Numbered from the stretch's first letter, positions 33,096-44,649 are shown. The stretch: 64,000 bases of DNA from Dugong dugon (GCA_030035585.1 CM057472.1:94547601-94611600), one strand, 5' to 3'. Numbers and translations: made by a program. The notes: generated by a model from the letters alone, not told the origin.

Positions 33096-33400
33096 GTAAC
33101 GCGCATCCCCAGCCCTCTCTCTCCAGTCACTGCCACTTGGCTCCTGCTCCGTCCCTATGCCTTTACCGGCTCTCGATCCGGGCAGAAGGTAACGGGGAGG
33201 CGAAGTTCAAGATCCCGGGGACGTGTTTCGAGCGTCGGCAGATCGATAGTCACGTTAGAGGAGAGCCTTGGCGCTTCTCTGCGCCCCTTGGGCAGCTGTG
33301 CGGGGAGGCGGATCCCATCGGAATGGATGAGAGCCCTCGGCCCCAGTTGGTGCTTCATCCCGTAGCTCTTTGGAAATTTGAAATGTGGATTCTGGGGCTT

Positions 33401-33955
33401 TTAGTGTTGTTCACTTCTGGAAAATGATGCATGAATTTCGCTCATCCACACCCTCATCCTCTCACTCCCTCACTCCTACTTAGGGTGTCTTAAAAATGAC
33501 TTGTACCCACTTCCACTTTCCCACCCCGTTTAACTGGTCCAGGAGGGTAAATCTGACGATGAAAATTGCAGGCAAAGGGGAACAATTATCTTTCCTTATT
33601 TTGACATCCCCAGAGTCCTGTGTCCCTCCAGCCACCTTTTGGCGTCATAAAATAGGAACTTAAGAAATCGTATTTTCCTTGAAGGGTAAGATGAAATGTG
33701 TTAGTCATGGTAACGTGAATTTGCAGTGAATATGTGTGTGTGTAGGTGCCAATTTTTTCCTCGGTGGCCTGATGCACCGTGGTGTGGGGGAAGTGAGTGG
33801 CCGCACGTGCTCAGTAAGGAGGTGGCAGCGGAGAGAACATGGTCACGTTTTCCCAAACAGTAGCAGCCTTACTTAGGGTAACTGGGAAAATAACTGCTGC
33901 TTCTCATCCTGAGAGCAAAAAGATTTCAGCTCTAATCCCCTGCAACCTCCTTCCC
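33401..33955. other. proximal intron-like sequence
   Basis: Downstream of the CpG block; no repeats or coding signal recognised. Confidence 0.5.
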
Positions 33956-33959
33956 CCCA

Positions 33960-34490
33960 GGTCCGTTTTCAGTTTAGAAGCAGCTCAGCGTTTACTGCTA
34001 TCATATTTATTATAATCATTATTTATTCACTTAGAATCTCCTCGCGCCATGTCTTGTGAATGGAAATCAGTTTTCAACAGCTTTTGATTAATTTTAGTGG
34101 AGGGAATTTCTTGTTAAACCTTACATAAAGCTAATCAAGTGCAAGGCACAAATCCGTGTAAATGCGCGCGCAGGAGTACAAGGTGCTGATTAGATTTCTT
34201 TACGTGCTGCATTTGCTATGCAAAGCCTCTTCTAAATGAGAGCTATTGCTCCCCACTCAGCTGGGAGGCTCTTTAATCACACAGGGTTTCAGGGAGCTTT
34301 AGGGCATGTCCACGTGCTCACAGGCTTATTGCTAAATTTATTATGCCTAACTTCTCCCAGCCAAAAGCTATTACGAAGGCTGGCTTCCATATCAGGACCG
34401 ATATTGTCTGTGGACTTAACCGATACGACCTTATTAAATCGCCAATAAAAGGCTCCCCTAAACATTTCGAGGTAAATAAAACACAAGTTG
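33960..34490. promoter_or_regulatory. candidate conserved enhancer
   Basis: Repeat-free, moderately AT-rich sequence with many TAAT/ATTA homeodomain-type cores ('tttattataatcattatttattc', 'gattaattttagtgg', 'gctgattagattt') and intact words such as 'tttgctatgcaaag' (octamer-like ATGCAAA) and 'gccaataaaaggc'. Its position about 1 kb into the presumed first intron fits an intronic enhancer. It is bounded on the right by an AfroSINE. Conservation cannot be tested here. Confidence 0.4.
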
Positions 34491-34512
34491 TTTGTCCAGG
34501 GATATATTTGGC

Positions 34513-34730
34513 GGAGCCCTGGTGGCGCAGTGGGTAAAGCGCTTGGCTGCTAACCGAAGGTCGACATGTTCGAACCCACCGGCCGCGCCACGGGAGAAAG
34601 ATGTGGCAGTCTGCTTCCGTGAAGATTTACAGCGTTGGAAACCCTATGGGGCAGTTCTCCTCTGTCCTGTAGTGTCGCTATGAGTCAGAATTGACTCTAC
34701 TGCAATGGGTTTTTTTGGTTTGTTTGTTTT
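34513..34730 (+). mobile_element. AfroSINE, long form, well preserved
   Basis: Plus-sense full copy: 'ggagccctggtggcgcagtgggtaaagcgc' (A-box region), 'tgttcgaacccaccggccgc' (B box), 'gggagaaagatgtggcagtctgcttccg', 'tatgagtcagaattgactc' and a T-rich tail. It keeps CpG sites, suggesting youth. First SINE after the CpG block. Confidence 0.97.
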
Positions 34731-37700
34731 ATGTGTGGTGGTGGCAGTAGGAATGTAAAATTTTGGGTGAATATCTGTCAGTGTTAGAACTGGACTCCTT
34801 TTTTGTTTAATCACCAAGCAGCATGAGCCAGATGCATGTGATCAACATACAGGCCGACATATTAGAAGAGAATCAATCTTGGGGTAATATACGTGCCGTA
34901 AAAAGTTGCTTATTTCTCCACAGTGTTATTGCTGCTTTCATATAACTTTTCTCCCTTTCTTCCCTCGAAAGCACCAGAGAAGGGTTAAACCATTTAAGGG
35001 CTTTTTAATAATCGTGGGTGACAATGCCACATCATACTGTCATGCTGAGTTGTAAATATCTGTGACTAAAGGAGGTTGGAAGATGAAATTTCAAACATTA
35101 TTCCATGTCTCTGCCAGTATGTACAAGAAATTGTAAAAAAAAGAAATTGAGTTGGCTGTACTGTAGCAGACCTATTACAAATCTATCATGGAAGGAATGC
35201 TGGTTTAAAAAAAAAATGCCACGTCTTAACACTTCAGTAGTTTCATTGCAGTTTTAGAAATTCCAGGGGATGCTTTTAACAGAAGAAAGTAGATTCCTAA
35301 ATGACACCGTGCTGGGCTGCCCTAGGTCCCCAAGGCAGTCAAGATTTTTCCTGTATTCTGGGTTTCAGATGATGTGATCTTATCCGAGTTTGACTTTGCC
35401 CGGCTGGATCTAATTTGAACATCTTCTGATGCTGGTTGCATTTATATTCTGGCCTGCTGGAGAGTTTGATTTAGGATTTAGACATATCTCCCTAAAGCAA
35501 CCTTACATCTTCCCAGTGTGAAGCTGTGGTTTTAAGAAAGGTTCAAGTATGTACAAGTCCAGAAGCCTCATTCTGTAGTGACCCTGTGTGAACATCTAAT
35601 TGAGTTTGACTTTTCAGCTTTGTATTTTACAAGGGAGAATTGCTGCTTCTGTAGTAGGCAGTGTCAGAAGTTAAAAAACAGCAAGGGTGTCGACCTGCTC
35701 TTGGTTTTGCTCTGTTTAGAAGATTAGAAAAAGGTCAAGGTGATAGAGTATGTATATATTTTTTTCCATTCAGGTCAGACCATTCTGGGTAATAATCTTT
35801 TGGTATCGTTACTTTAATTTCAATTCAAGTTCATTTTTCACTAGATTACTTTAATAACTTTGTGGTTTCTGCCACAGTGATTCAAATTCAGTCCATTAGT
35901 GACCTCTATCTGCGAGAAGTGAGAAGTGAGTACTCATTGTTTTTCCTCGTCCTTATCAGAGCCTACAGATTATGTGGAGGGAAGACCTCACCAGGTCCAT
36001 AGCTCTTTCTGAAAATTTACATTTTCTACCTCGACTTTTGTAATACAGAGTACAGTATGGGTAATGATATTTAACAGCAGTAATAAAAATGTTATGGGCT
36101 AATAGAGAGGCTACTAGATGGTTGTTCTATATAGCATTGGCAATATAAGCAACATAAAACACCAGTGCTATCCATTTCCAATAAAAGGATTGTACAGTCA
36201 GACAAATGTTTTGAGATTCACGATGCTATTGAGTGTAAGTGAAATTTTATTGTCCTTAAGTGCTTACATAACAAGGGAAACTCGAGACCAGCTCAGAACA
36301 TGTATGTGGTAACTAGACTTTATAGTAGCAGTGTGTGTATGTCTTTAAATTCGGCTGTTCTTCTACTGTGAACTTATGGTACAGATCAGACTAGGTGGGG
36401 TGTGAGAAGGGTGTCTATAAACAGATGGTCCCTTTTAAGGAGACTTTTAAAATCCGATTCCTAATCCAGCTTCGTCTTCTGAGGGTTTTCAAATAGAAAT
36501 TTCAATTTCAGTTGATTATTCTAAATGGTAATTGTAGACAAAGTTTACTAAATTTCTTAGGTGGGTGGATACCATTATCTGACATTTTCCAGATGGTTTT
36601 TCATCTGGTGGTATTTGGGGATATGGAATTTTTAGGAGGTTTTTCTTTCTTTTCCCTTGGGCAAGTTTTATGCAAAAGACATTTTTTTAGACCAATTATT
36701 ATTATTATTAAAGTAGAACAACCATTATTATATCCCAGCCAACTTCCTTACCTTTCCCAACCCTCCAAATTGCTTTGCTTTTGTGAAATCATATTTTCCA
36801 TTTAAAACTCCATGTTGGGGCTAGGAGTAGAGCTTTCAGTATCTTTTTACTCCCTTCAGCAATAAGTGGTCTCCAATTAAGTGCCTTTTTATAGGGCAAC
36901 AAACACACATACCCACGAAGAACCATTTTAAGACAGAGATTCTTTTCAAGGTTTGAAAAATGTTTCTTTTTAAAGAGCTATGACACAAATATTGTAATAA
37001 AAATATCCTATGCTCAGATGAGTACAGAGACTTACTTTAGTTGCCTGGAACAGTAAAACACTGTATTAGCAAAATAATCAGTGGTATTTTCAGTAGATGG
37101 TCAAAATCTGTTAGAACCTTCATGGCTTTTTTTTTTCCCCCTCCTTGGTCATTTTTACATCTACCAGTCTTTTTGGTTTTCTTTGATTCCTTCTACTCTG
37201 GCTCTTTGAAGTGATTCAGAATTACACAGTAGCTACTTTTTTTAGGGGAAATTCATCATGTTATGTTCAGGATTCCAGAAGAGTTAATGATGCAGAAAGT
37301 CCTGTAAAACATCTTTCTAAAAGAAGCCCTTCTCTTGCAGGCTTCCCACCTACTGGCCTCCTGTCCCATTTGCAGTGAATTGGAACTCCGTTATTTATTT
37401 ATTTTTCAGATACCACCTCTAACTTAATTTAATGTGGGATGTGTTCCTGCAGAAGCGGGCAGCGCCATGTGTCCTGAGTTGCCTGAACAAAGCTGTGTCA
37501 TTGTTACGGATCTGTAATAAGGGAAGGTCAAAGAAAATATCCTTGTATAATTTGGGGAGTCAAAAGGCCACATTCATGATTCTTGAACACTGGTCAGTTA
37601 TCCCACTGATATGAAATAAGGGCATACTTTTTTTTTTTTTTTTCCCCCTGGCAGTTTAGTGGTTAAAGACTTCAGCCACTTTTTTGAAGCATTCATAAAA

Positions 37701-38763
37701 TAAATCTCTGGTGCTAACCATTAGTGCTCATTAGAACTGAGCTGTTTTTCGCACTTTCTTCCCAGGTTGCTTTTAACAGAATGTGCGAGAAACTTGGCAA
37801 AAGGTCTTCTGTTCCCCTCAGTTCACAAGTCATGTGTTATATTTCAGTTCTCTTTATTAGCGCTTTCAAGACACAGATAAAAGAATCTCCCTTGTGAACC
37901 TTTAAGAACCTGAGGGCTTTCGGATTTAAATCCACCAAAAAATATCAGGTCCCAGAATTGGTAGATGTTATTAAGCCTCAGAACACTAAAACCACCTTCA
38001 GTAGAGAGTAAACGAACAGTGGCTACTAAGATCAGCTCATAAATATACTGTCCATTGAAGTCAACAGAGGTCATGTGACTGAGTGGAAAACATTAGACTC
38101 ATATCAGTCCTGAAATAGGTTCACGTGCTCATGTCACTCTTAGCCCCAGCTGCCTGTGGGCGTCACTTTCATGAAAATCCAGTGTCACAATAGCCTCAAA
38201 AAAGCCTAGAAAAAGGAAATAATGCAGGGAATAGTAATAGTCATCACATATATTGAATAAAAAGGATGCAGAGCTGAAGGAAGTGAGTTAGATTAGCAAA
38301 GCCATAGAGGTTCCATTGAGTTCTTTTTAAGCTCTGAGAGATGAAATTGATTTAAAAACACATTCATAGTTAGCATTTATCCCCCTCCCCCTTACATTTT
38401 CTTAGTTCTCAGAGATAAGATTCCGTTTATTCCTCCCAACTACCCCTGTGACACGATACAAGGAAGCTCTATCCACTTGCCGTCAGATGGATTAACTGGA
38501 GCCAGAAGAAAGTTCAAGGCTACCTAAAGTTACACAGAGTTCTCCCTTAAACTGTTTGGCTTTATACAAAAAGATGAACATTACATTTTATTGCTTAGAA
38601 GTTTAATTCTCCAGATACAGTTTAGAACTTTCATTTTTTAATGAACCCACCCCAAAACATTAGACTTGTTTTTTTAATTAAAATAGTAAAAAAAAAAAAA
38701 AAAAGCAATCATATAAATATTTAGATTTAAAATGATAGCATTTCACTCTTTTTCCGATATTCC
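34731..38763. other. intron-like AT-rich sequence without recognised repeats or exons
   Basis: Four kilobases with only simple sequence: A/T runs (for example 37628-37643), a TTA run at 36696-36712, and a short MIR-like trace near 38420-38545. Small ORFs are unrelated to known families. Confidence 0.5.
38420..38545 (-). mobile_element. MIR-like fragment
   Basis: 'gattccgtttattcctcccaactacccctgtgaca' and 'agttcaaggctacctaaagttacaca' are a diverged minus-sense MIR. Confidence 0.4.
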
Positions 38764-38967
38764 AAAAAACCCAAAACCAAACCCAATGCCGTTGAATTGA
38801 TTCCGACCCTATAGGACAGAGTAGAACTGTCCTATAGAGTTTCCAAGGCTGTAATCTTTATGGAAGCAGACTGCTACATTTTTCTCCCGTGGAACAGCTG
38901 CTGGGGCCAAACTATTGACCTCTTGGTTAGCAGCCGAGCGCCTAACCACTGCTCCTCCAGGGTTCCC
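38764..38967 (-). mobile_element. AfroSINE, long form
   Basis: Minus-sense: 'aaaaacccaaaaccaaacccaatgccg', 'ctgtaatctttatggaagcagactgc', 'cttggttagcagccgagcgcctaacc', 'cctccagggttccc'. Confidence 0.95.
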
Positions 38968-39119
38968 TTTTTCCCATATGGCAGGAGTATAATTTTATGC
39001 TGTAGACATTTGGGATCTTAACTCTGGTGGTAAGTGAGCAATAGGGAGGGATATTTAGAGGAAAGAAAAGGTGTATTTATATAAAGAAAGCCTGCATTCT
39101 TAAACCTACATCCTTACTA

Positions 39120-39240
39120 AATTTAGAGTCTTGTACGAATTGCTTAATCTCCTGGAGACTCAATTTCCACTCTGCAGAGTTCTGTAGGGTCAAATAATAT
39201 TAATATGTGTGAAAAACACCTTGATAACAATACAGTGTTA
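39120..39240 (+). mobile_element. MIR fragment
   Basis: 'gaattgcttaatctcctggagactcaatttccactctgcagag' follows the MIR middle in plus sense. Confidence 0.5.
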
Positions 39241-40057
39241 TATGTGCATAAAGAGGTAGTCTTCAAATTGATAACACTTATCACCACATGATTGTCTTGT
39301 GCTAGGACTGTGCTAGGTTTTATATAAATAAAATGGTAACCAAGTCTTGAGTACCCTGACCTTCAAGAGCTTTTGCCCTTATGTGTACTGTCACTGGATT
39401 ATTGCCCAATTAGTACGGTGTCTGTGGCCCCATATATAGTTTCTTCTGTACATTTTACAGTGAGTTATTACGTTTTGTGAGGTTACTCTATTTTGAAGCA
39501 CGTCTTCTTTTCAAGGATCAAGGGTAAATTAAGGCCTGTTGGGTGGAAGGGCCAAGTTCTCCTTCCTTAACAGCTTGGCTTGATGTTGGAAACTGAATTT
39601 ATCACGAATGGATTCCATTTGGGAATCTTTTTTGGAAGAGACTCATTCACTGAAATAAGATCTTTTCCCCTTTTGGCTGTTTATGCTTTAGCCATCCAAG
39701 TTATCTTTTGTGAAAACACAGTCATTAATAGAATATACGATGATATTTTTTATTGTTGTTTTGCAAAATAAGGCAGGCTAATGCTAACGTCTTTTTTTTC
39801 AGTAGTTTGGCAAACCTTCTGAGCCCATTACCAGTGAATGGAAAGAACCCATTTTATGACGTCGCACATGCCCCAATGCTTGGCCTTGTTTTGACATTGT
39901 TAGTGTCCCAAAGCTCTTGTGGGGCGTTTCTTTACAACTTATTTCTCCATATTTTATGCAGTTCTATTTTTACAGTTGTTGGATCTGAGATGCTTTTTAT
40001 TTTACATGTTCCAAGAGTGAGCATGTTTATTTCATTTTCCGAATTTGTATATAGTTC
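39241..40057. other. intron-like sequence
   Basis: Includes a diverged L2-like stretch at about 39255-39380 ('ttgtgctaggactgtgctagg...cttcaagagcttttgccc'). No gene signal. Confidence 0.45.
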
Positions 40058-40221
40058 AAAAACCAAAACCAAATCCGTTGCAGTTCGATCGATTTCAACT
40101 CATAGCGACACTATAGGCTGGGTAGATCTGCCCCATAGGGTTTCCAAGGAGCGGCTGTGGATTCAAACTGCCAACCTTTTGATTAGCAGCCGAGATCTTA
40201 ACCACTGCACTATCAGGGCTC
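40058..40221 (-). mobile_element. AfroSINE
   Basis: Minus-sense short form: 'aaaaccaaaaccaaatccgttgcag', 'actcatagcgacactatagg', 'aaccttttgattagcagccgag', 'atcagggctc'. An ORF across 39753-40259 includes this SINE and is not a gene. Confidence 0.95.
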
Positions 40222-40985
40222 TTGTATATACTTCGGCCTTTGTAAAGGTTAATTCTTAAATGTTGTAGGGTTGCTTAGTTGAAACCTGCAGAAAACATGC
40301 ATGTATGAAGAGTAAATGGTTAGATGGTGATTCTTGCTCAGAATGAAGTATTTCCATAAGCATTTTGAATGTATGTAATGGTCTGTATTTAACAGTGTTC
40401 TTTTTATTGTCTGATTTACTGTTTTCCAGAGTTCTGATACTTGAGTTTTTAACAGTTGATTAGTATTTTAGTAATACATTGTAAAGAACCTAGTCACAGA
40501 ACTATATTTTAACATGAAAAATTATTAGCATTGTTTGGCAAAATTAATCTGAGTATCTTGGGTTCTGGCAGTGCTGAATCATATAATATCTAAAGAAGGA
40601 AAATGTTTGCTACGACTCTAGAGAGTTCTACTTAGATAAAAAATATGAGAAGAATGTGTAGGTATATTCATGGGAGTGAGCATGTGTTTCTGTGTATCTC
40701 TGAAATACATAAACAATTCTAAGTTCTAGATACTATGGGGTAGGGGGGACTATTATATTCTAAAGCTAGGTAGTGCTAATTTATCACGTGTCCCTAATAT
40801 AATAGAATAATGAGATAACCCAAATAAATTTTAACTGGAGATTTTCTTTTCCAAATAGGTCTTAAGGAAACCATAAATAAAGAAATCACAAAATGCAATC
40901 AGGAAATATATTTTTGCATGAATGGCTTGATATCCATGAAGAAGATCTTTTACTTGTAGAGGCAGAAGGCATATATCAAATGATG
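40222..40985. other. intron-like AT-rich sequence
   Basis: No recognised repeat or exon. Confidence 0.5.
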
Positions 40986-40994
40986 ATGAAAGCA

Positions 40995-41080
40995 GATTCA
41001 TTCATTCAGTAGACAGTTGTTAGCACTGACCATGTACCAGGCATAGAGTAGGACTAGAGAGACAAAGATAGGTAATAGAA
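40995..41080 (+). mobile_element. LINE-2 fragment
   Basis: 'ttcattcattcagtagacagttgttagcactgaccatgtaccaggcatag' matches the L2 3' region. It appears to be interrupted by the SINE that follows. Confidence 0.5.
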
Positions 41081-41197
41081 GGTCTCTCCAGTTGGGGCCA
41101 TACAGGTTGCTGGGGAATTGGAAGCACAAAACCTAACTGCACTGCAGTTTTTTACACAATTGAAGACAGTACGGTCAACATGGATAAGTGTGTTAGA

Positions 41198-41308
41198 AAT
41201 TGCATCTACTTCTGAAAAGATTACAGCCTTGGAAACCCTCTGGGGCAGTTCTGCTCTGTCCTGTAGGGTAGCCATGACTTGAAATCGACTCCACGGCACA
41301 CAACAACA
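41198..41308 (+). mobile_element. AfroSINE 3' part
   Basis: Lacks the tRNA-like head: 'ctacttctgaaaagattacagccttggaaaccc', 'ggggcagttctgctctgtcctg', 'gaaatcgactccacggcac', 'aacaaca' tail. Confidence 0.88.
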
Positions 41309-41334
41309 GGGAAAAGAGCTTTGTGCCTGGGGAA

Positions 41335-41545
41335 GGATATTCCTGAGTTTGAATGGCTGGCTCTGCCACCTATTCATTTTGTAAGCTTCGCCAAATTTTT
41401 AAATGTGCTTTAGTCTTCGTTTCCTTAAGTATAAAATGGGGATTATAACTTCTGCTCACAAAGCTGTTCTAAAAATTAAGTGAGATTATGCTATAAAATG
41501 TCTATGTGTTCTGGCACATAATAGAGGTTTAATAAATGCTGACGG
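41335..41545 (+). mobile_element. MIR
   Basis: 'cctgagtttgaatggctggctctgccacctattc', 'ttcgtttccttaagtataaaatggggattataac' and 'ggcacataatagaggtttaataaatgct' span most of MIR. Confidence 0.8.
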
Positions 41546-42064
41546 CTGATCCTTCTCCCTCCAAAATGATATGATTCCATTATGCTGCTTTCACCTACAA
41601 ATACCTTTTTTTTCCATTTCTCTGGAAATGCAAGGAAAGGTTGTGACCCATTGAACTACTTCATTAACACTAACACGATGCAGCCTCTTCTGCAAAGTAA
41701 AATGTCATTATTGATGCTTGAAAGAGAACGTGAAAAGGAAAGCAAAGATAATAAGCTCATAGCTAGCTGTGAATAGCATAGGATGATGGTGTTGGAGGGG
41801 ACAGAGGGAAGGACAGGGAAGGAAATAAGGACATGTCTTGGTTTGGGGAACCAGAACGTTGTGTCAGTCGGGTCCTGCCCAACTTCATGAGTTCCTTTTT
41901 TGTTCATTGAGAGTATAGCCTTTGGCAGTTGAAGTGATTGTCTACACATGTCCCCCATTCATTGCCATTTACCCTTTAACCAATGGCTGATGCCTTCCGC
42001 TTGCAACAAGTTCTGTGTTTAGACTTTGACATTGGGCACAGTGAGCTGTGGTTGTTATGTCTTT
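41546..42064. other. intron-like sequence
   Basis: No recognised repeat or exon. Confidence 0.45.
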
Positions 42065-42067
42065 GCA

Positions 42068-42530
42068 ACTGTTCAGATATTTTTTTTTTAAATTGTTGTA
42101 GTTTAAATGAAGTTTACATTTCAAGTTAGTCGCCCGTACAAAAATTTATACATTCATTGTTATGTGACCCTCATTGTTCTCCCATACTGTGACAGCACAC
42201 TCCTCCTTTCCACCCCAGATTTCCCTATGTCCATTAACCAGCTCCTGACCCTTTCTGCCTTCCCATCTCACCTCCGGACAGAAGCTGCCCGTTTAGTCTC
42301 TTGTATTTACTTGAGTTAAGAGGCACAGTCCTCACGAGTATCACTTTGTGTCCTACACTCCAGTCTAATCCCTGTCTGAAGAGTTGGCCTTGGAAATTGT
42401 TTTATTTCTGGGCTGATAGAGAATCCAGGGGCCATGCTCTCCGGGGTCGTTCAGAGATGTTTATCAGAATAAATTTTAAGCTCTTGAGTCACACAATTCA
42501 TCTCAACACTGTTGTAGAAAATTAACATGT
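42068..42530 (-). mobile_element. possible LINE-1 3' UTR fragment
   Basis: Begins with a T-run and 'aaattgttgtagtttaaatgaagtttacatttcaag', followed by C/T-rich text 'cactcctcctttccaccccagatttcc', as expected of an antisense L1 3' UTR starting from its poly(A). Family not verified. Confidence 0.35.
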
Positions 42531-42539
42531 AAATTATAC

Positions 42540-42680
42540 GTTCTCCTCACTTATCGACTATCTTGTTATCTGACATTTCGCATTTATGACAACAGTAAAA
42601 AAATCTACTATCGACTTTTTTGCACATTAACGATGTACGTCTGGCAATAGTGAATGCCGAGTTGTGAAGAGAGAGTAACG
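42540..42680. mobile_element. possible pogo/Tigger-type fragment
   Basis: 'cacttatcgactatcttgttatctgacatttcgcatttatgaca' and 'gcacattaacgatgtacgtctggc' keep unusual CpG-containing words for this AT-rich area, as in decayed Tigger-type terminal sequences. Tentative. Confidence 0.3.
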
Positions 42681-42684
42681 CTGG

Positions 42685-42880
42685 CTGTGATGGTTAAGGT
42701 TATGTGTCAAGTTGGCTGGGCCATGATTCTCAGTGGTTTGGCAGTTATGCGGTGATGCAGGTTAGCAGTTAGGTAACGATGTCGTTTTCCTCCATTTTGT
42801 GATCTGATGTGGTCATCCTCCATTTTCTCATAACACTGATTCTATATAATGGCCTGGTCTTTGGAACTTAACCATGTTGA
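42685..42880 (+). mobile_element. interspersed repeat, family uncertain (LTR-like)
   Basis: 'tgtgatggttaaggttatgtgtcaagttggctgggccatgattctcagtggtttggc' has the look of a common mammalian LTR or MER element start. No 3' end was found. Confidence 0.4.
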
Positions 42881-43373
42881 TAAGTAAGGAGAGGGTGTAT
42901 TGTTGTGCTTATATAATGCTTTTTCTCTACATATGGAATAATTATACCTTGCTTATATGATAATAAATGTTAGAATAAGAATGATGATATTGGGTTATCA
43001 GTTCAGTGTGGACATATTTCCTTCAGAAAGTTTGCTGAGTAATTTTCAACTAATTTAAGTAAAAGAGCTTCTTATGTCTTCTACAGCAGATACTTCTGAA
43101 CAGATACAGTGCTCAAAGGTCAAAAAGACAAGACCCTGAGGTTATTTTTCACTTATCATTATAATTACACATATACATGCTATAATTTCTTCTATAATTT
43201 CTACATTCTATGCAACAATTGAGATTTAGTTCTTCTGTTCTCAGTGAACACTACGAATCTGGTAATTTCTTGATGAAAGAAAGTTACATTTAACAAGATG
43301 TTAGGCATGCCCAAAACCTCCAATTCATGTGACATGAAGTTTTTTCTGCTAAAATCACATAATACATAAAGTG

Positions 43374-43464
43374 TTTTATATATATATATGTATGTATTTC
43401 ATCTATATATTAAGCCAAAAGTGTTAATATATACAAGTTATATATATTTATGTATATATAATCA
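43374..43464. repeat. AT-rich (TATA)n simple sequence
   Basis: Imperfect TA/TATG repeats between 43374 and 43464, immediately before a Tigger-like terminus. Confidence 0.85.
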
Positions 43465-44325
43465 TATGTCACTTAATTTCTGCTGTACGTTCTGTGAAGT
43501 AGGATGTTATGTGATTTGGATGTTGTGTGAACATGCCTAAATTGCAAGCAATACCTTTTGCTGATTTCCACCTTCAAGTTGTTTAATAACCTTTTGTTTC
43601 ACTTCCAAATCAACACTTCTTTGCCTCTTGCTGCTGTGAATTTCTCAGTGGAAGTGTCAAACCTCCAGGGTCCTCAAATATTCCACTTGCAACTCTCTTC
43701 TGCTTCTCAGAATAAATAGATGCCGTGAAACCAACAATTGCATAAATTTCCTCTAGTTACAGTGAAAGAGATGCAGTTACTCCTGCCTTAGGCCAGTTTC
43801 TTAACCTGTACTCTAAATCCCAACTCCTCTCATCTCAGAGGTAATTTACACTATAAAGGAGAGACTAGAAAATAGGTGCCAAGATTTGCGTGGACACTAT
43901 GTCAGTAAATGTAACAGATACTTTTTTTTTTTCCTATTGCTTGACCTTTCAGCAACATTTAAAAGTGCATATTTGAAAAAAAAATCATGAATTTCACCTA
44001 TCATTCTGACTTCTCAAGCTTTTAAATGTTTGCCTACCTCTGTTTACTCTGGCAGGAGCCCTGGTGTCACAGTGGTTGAAGCTCTGGCTGCTAACCCACC
44101 AGCTGCTCCGCGGGAGAAAGATGTGGCAGTCTGCTTCCGTAAAGATTCACAGGCTTGGAAACCCTATGGGGCGGTTCTGCTTTGTCCTGTAAAGTAGCTA
44201 TGACTCGGAATCTACTCGAGGGTAATGGGTTTGTTTTGTTTTTTGTTTTATTTTCTGTGGTATGGGACCACAGATATATACGCGGTCGGACATTGTCCAA
44301 ACATATGATTTACAGTGCATGACTG
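43458..44325 (-). mobile_element. Tigger2-like DNA transposon, interrupted by a SINE
   Basis: Left end 'aatcatatgtcacttaatttc' with 'tacgttctgtgaagtagg' and 'gatgttgtgtgaacatg', and right end 'tatgggaccacagatatatacgcggtcggacattgtcc' closing with 'gtgcatgactg', match the two termini of a Tigger2-type element as inverted ends. About 0.5 kb between (43,530-44,050) does not obviously match, and an AfroSINE sits at 44054-44233. Confidence 0.5.
44054..44233 (+). mobile_element. AfroSINE, long form
   Basis: Plus-sense: 'ggagccctggtgtcacagtggttg', 'gggagaaagatgtggcagtctgcttccgtaaag', 'aaaccctatggggcggttctgc', 'gactcggaatctactcgag'. The region joining head and middle lacks the B-box part ('aaaaggtcggcagttcgaatcc'), an internal deletion. 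Confidence 0.94.
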
Positions 44326-44645
44326 TATAATTGAATTGGAGTGCAAAGAGGCAGGCACTAGAGTGTATTTTTTAAGCTGTTAACGTCTTAGTAATTTCTG
44401 CGTCAATGTTCAACCGAGCATGAAACAATAAGGCCTTGTTTTGCTACTTCAGAACGTGTAAGAGGGATTGGCATTCTTTGAGAATGTTTTTATTTTTTTA
44501 AATTTATTTACTTTTACCCAAATAGGTAAGAAACAAGTTTGATAGTGCTGACAGCAATGGAATTTAAAACTCAGTTCTAATAATCTCTTGAGTACCAAAG
44601 GAATGCAAGGCAGACATCCGTTTGAGTCACAAGCTTGTAACTGGA
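44326..44645. other. intron-like sequence
   Basis: No recognised repeat or exon. Confidence 0.45.
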
Positions 44646-44649
44646 GGAT

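Larger units (their letters stand above)
28150..33400. promoter_or_regulatory. broad CpG-rich promoter block, probably divergent
   Basis: About 5 kb with frequent CpG dinucleotides, in contrast to the CpG-poor flanks, and without any recognised SINE, LINE or LTR. The densest parts are about 29,050-29,700, 30,080-30,720, 30,890-31,050, 31,190-31,440 and 32,150-33,330. AT-rich gaps (for example 31,730-31,880) separate them. Such broad, repeat-free CpG blocks commonly mark promoters of developmental or neuronal genes. First-exon candidates at either side point away from each other, which suggests a bidirectional promoter or two separate promoters. Transcription itself cannot be shown from sequence alone. 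Confidence 0.8.

Noticed and set aside
32769..33365. Plus-strand ORF of 198 codons
   Set aside because: Begins at a non-ATG codon, reads through the likely splice donor at 33096 and is rich in Gly/Arg/Pro.
34513..34590. tRNA gene-like A and B boxes
   Set aside because: These are the tRNA-derived head of an AfroSINE followed by the SINE body, not a standalone tRNA gene.
37622..37680. T-run followed by 'cagtttagtggttaaag', resembling a SINE or MIR head
   Set aside because: No body sequence follows; too short to support an element.
39753..40259. Plus-strand ORF of 168 codons
   Set aside because: Its second half is an antisense AfroSINE; no family match in the rest.
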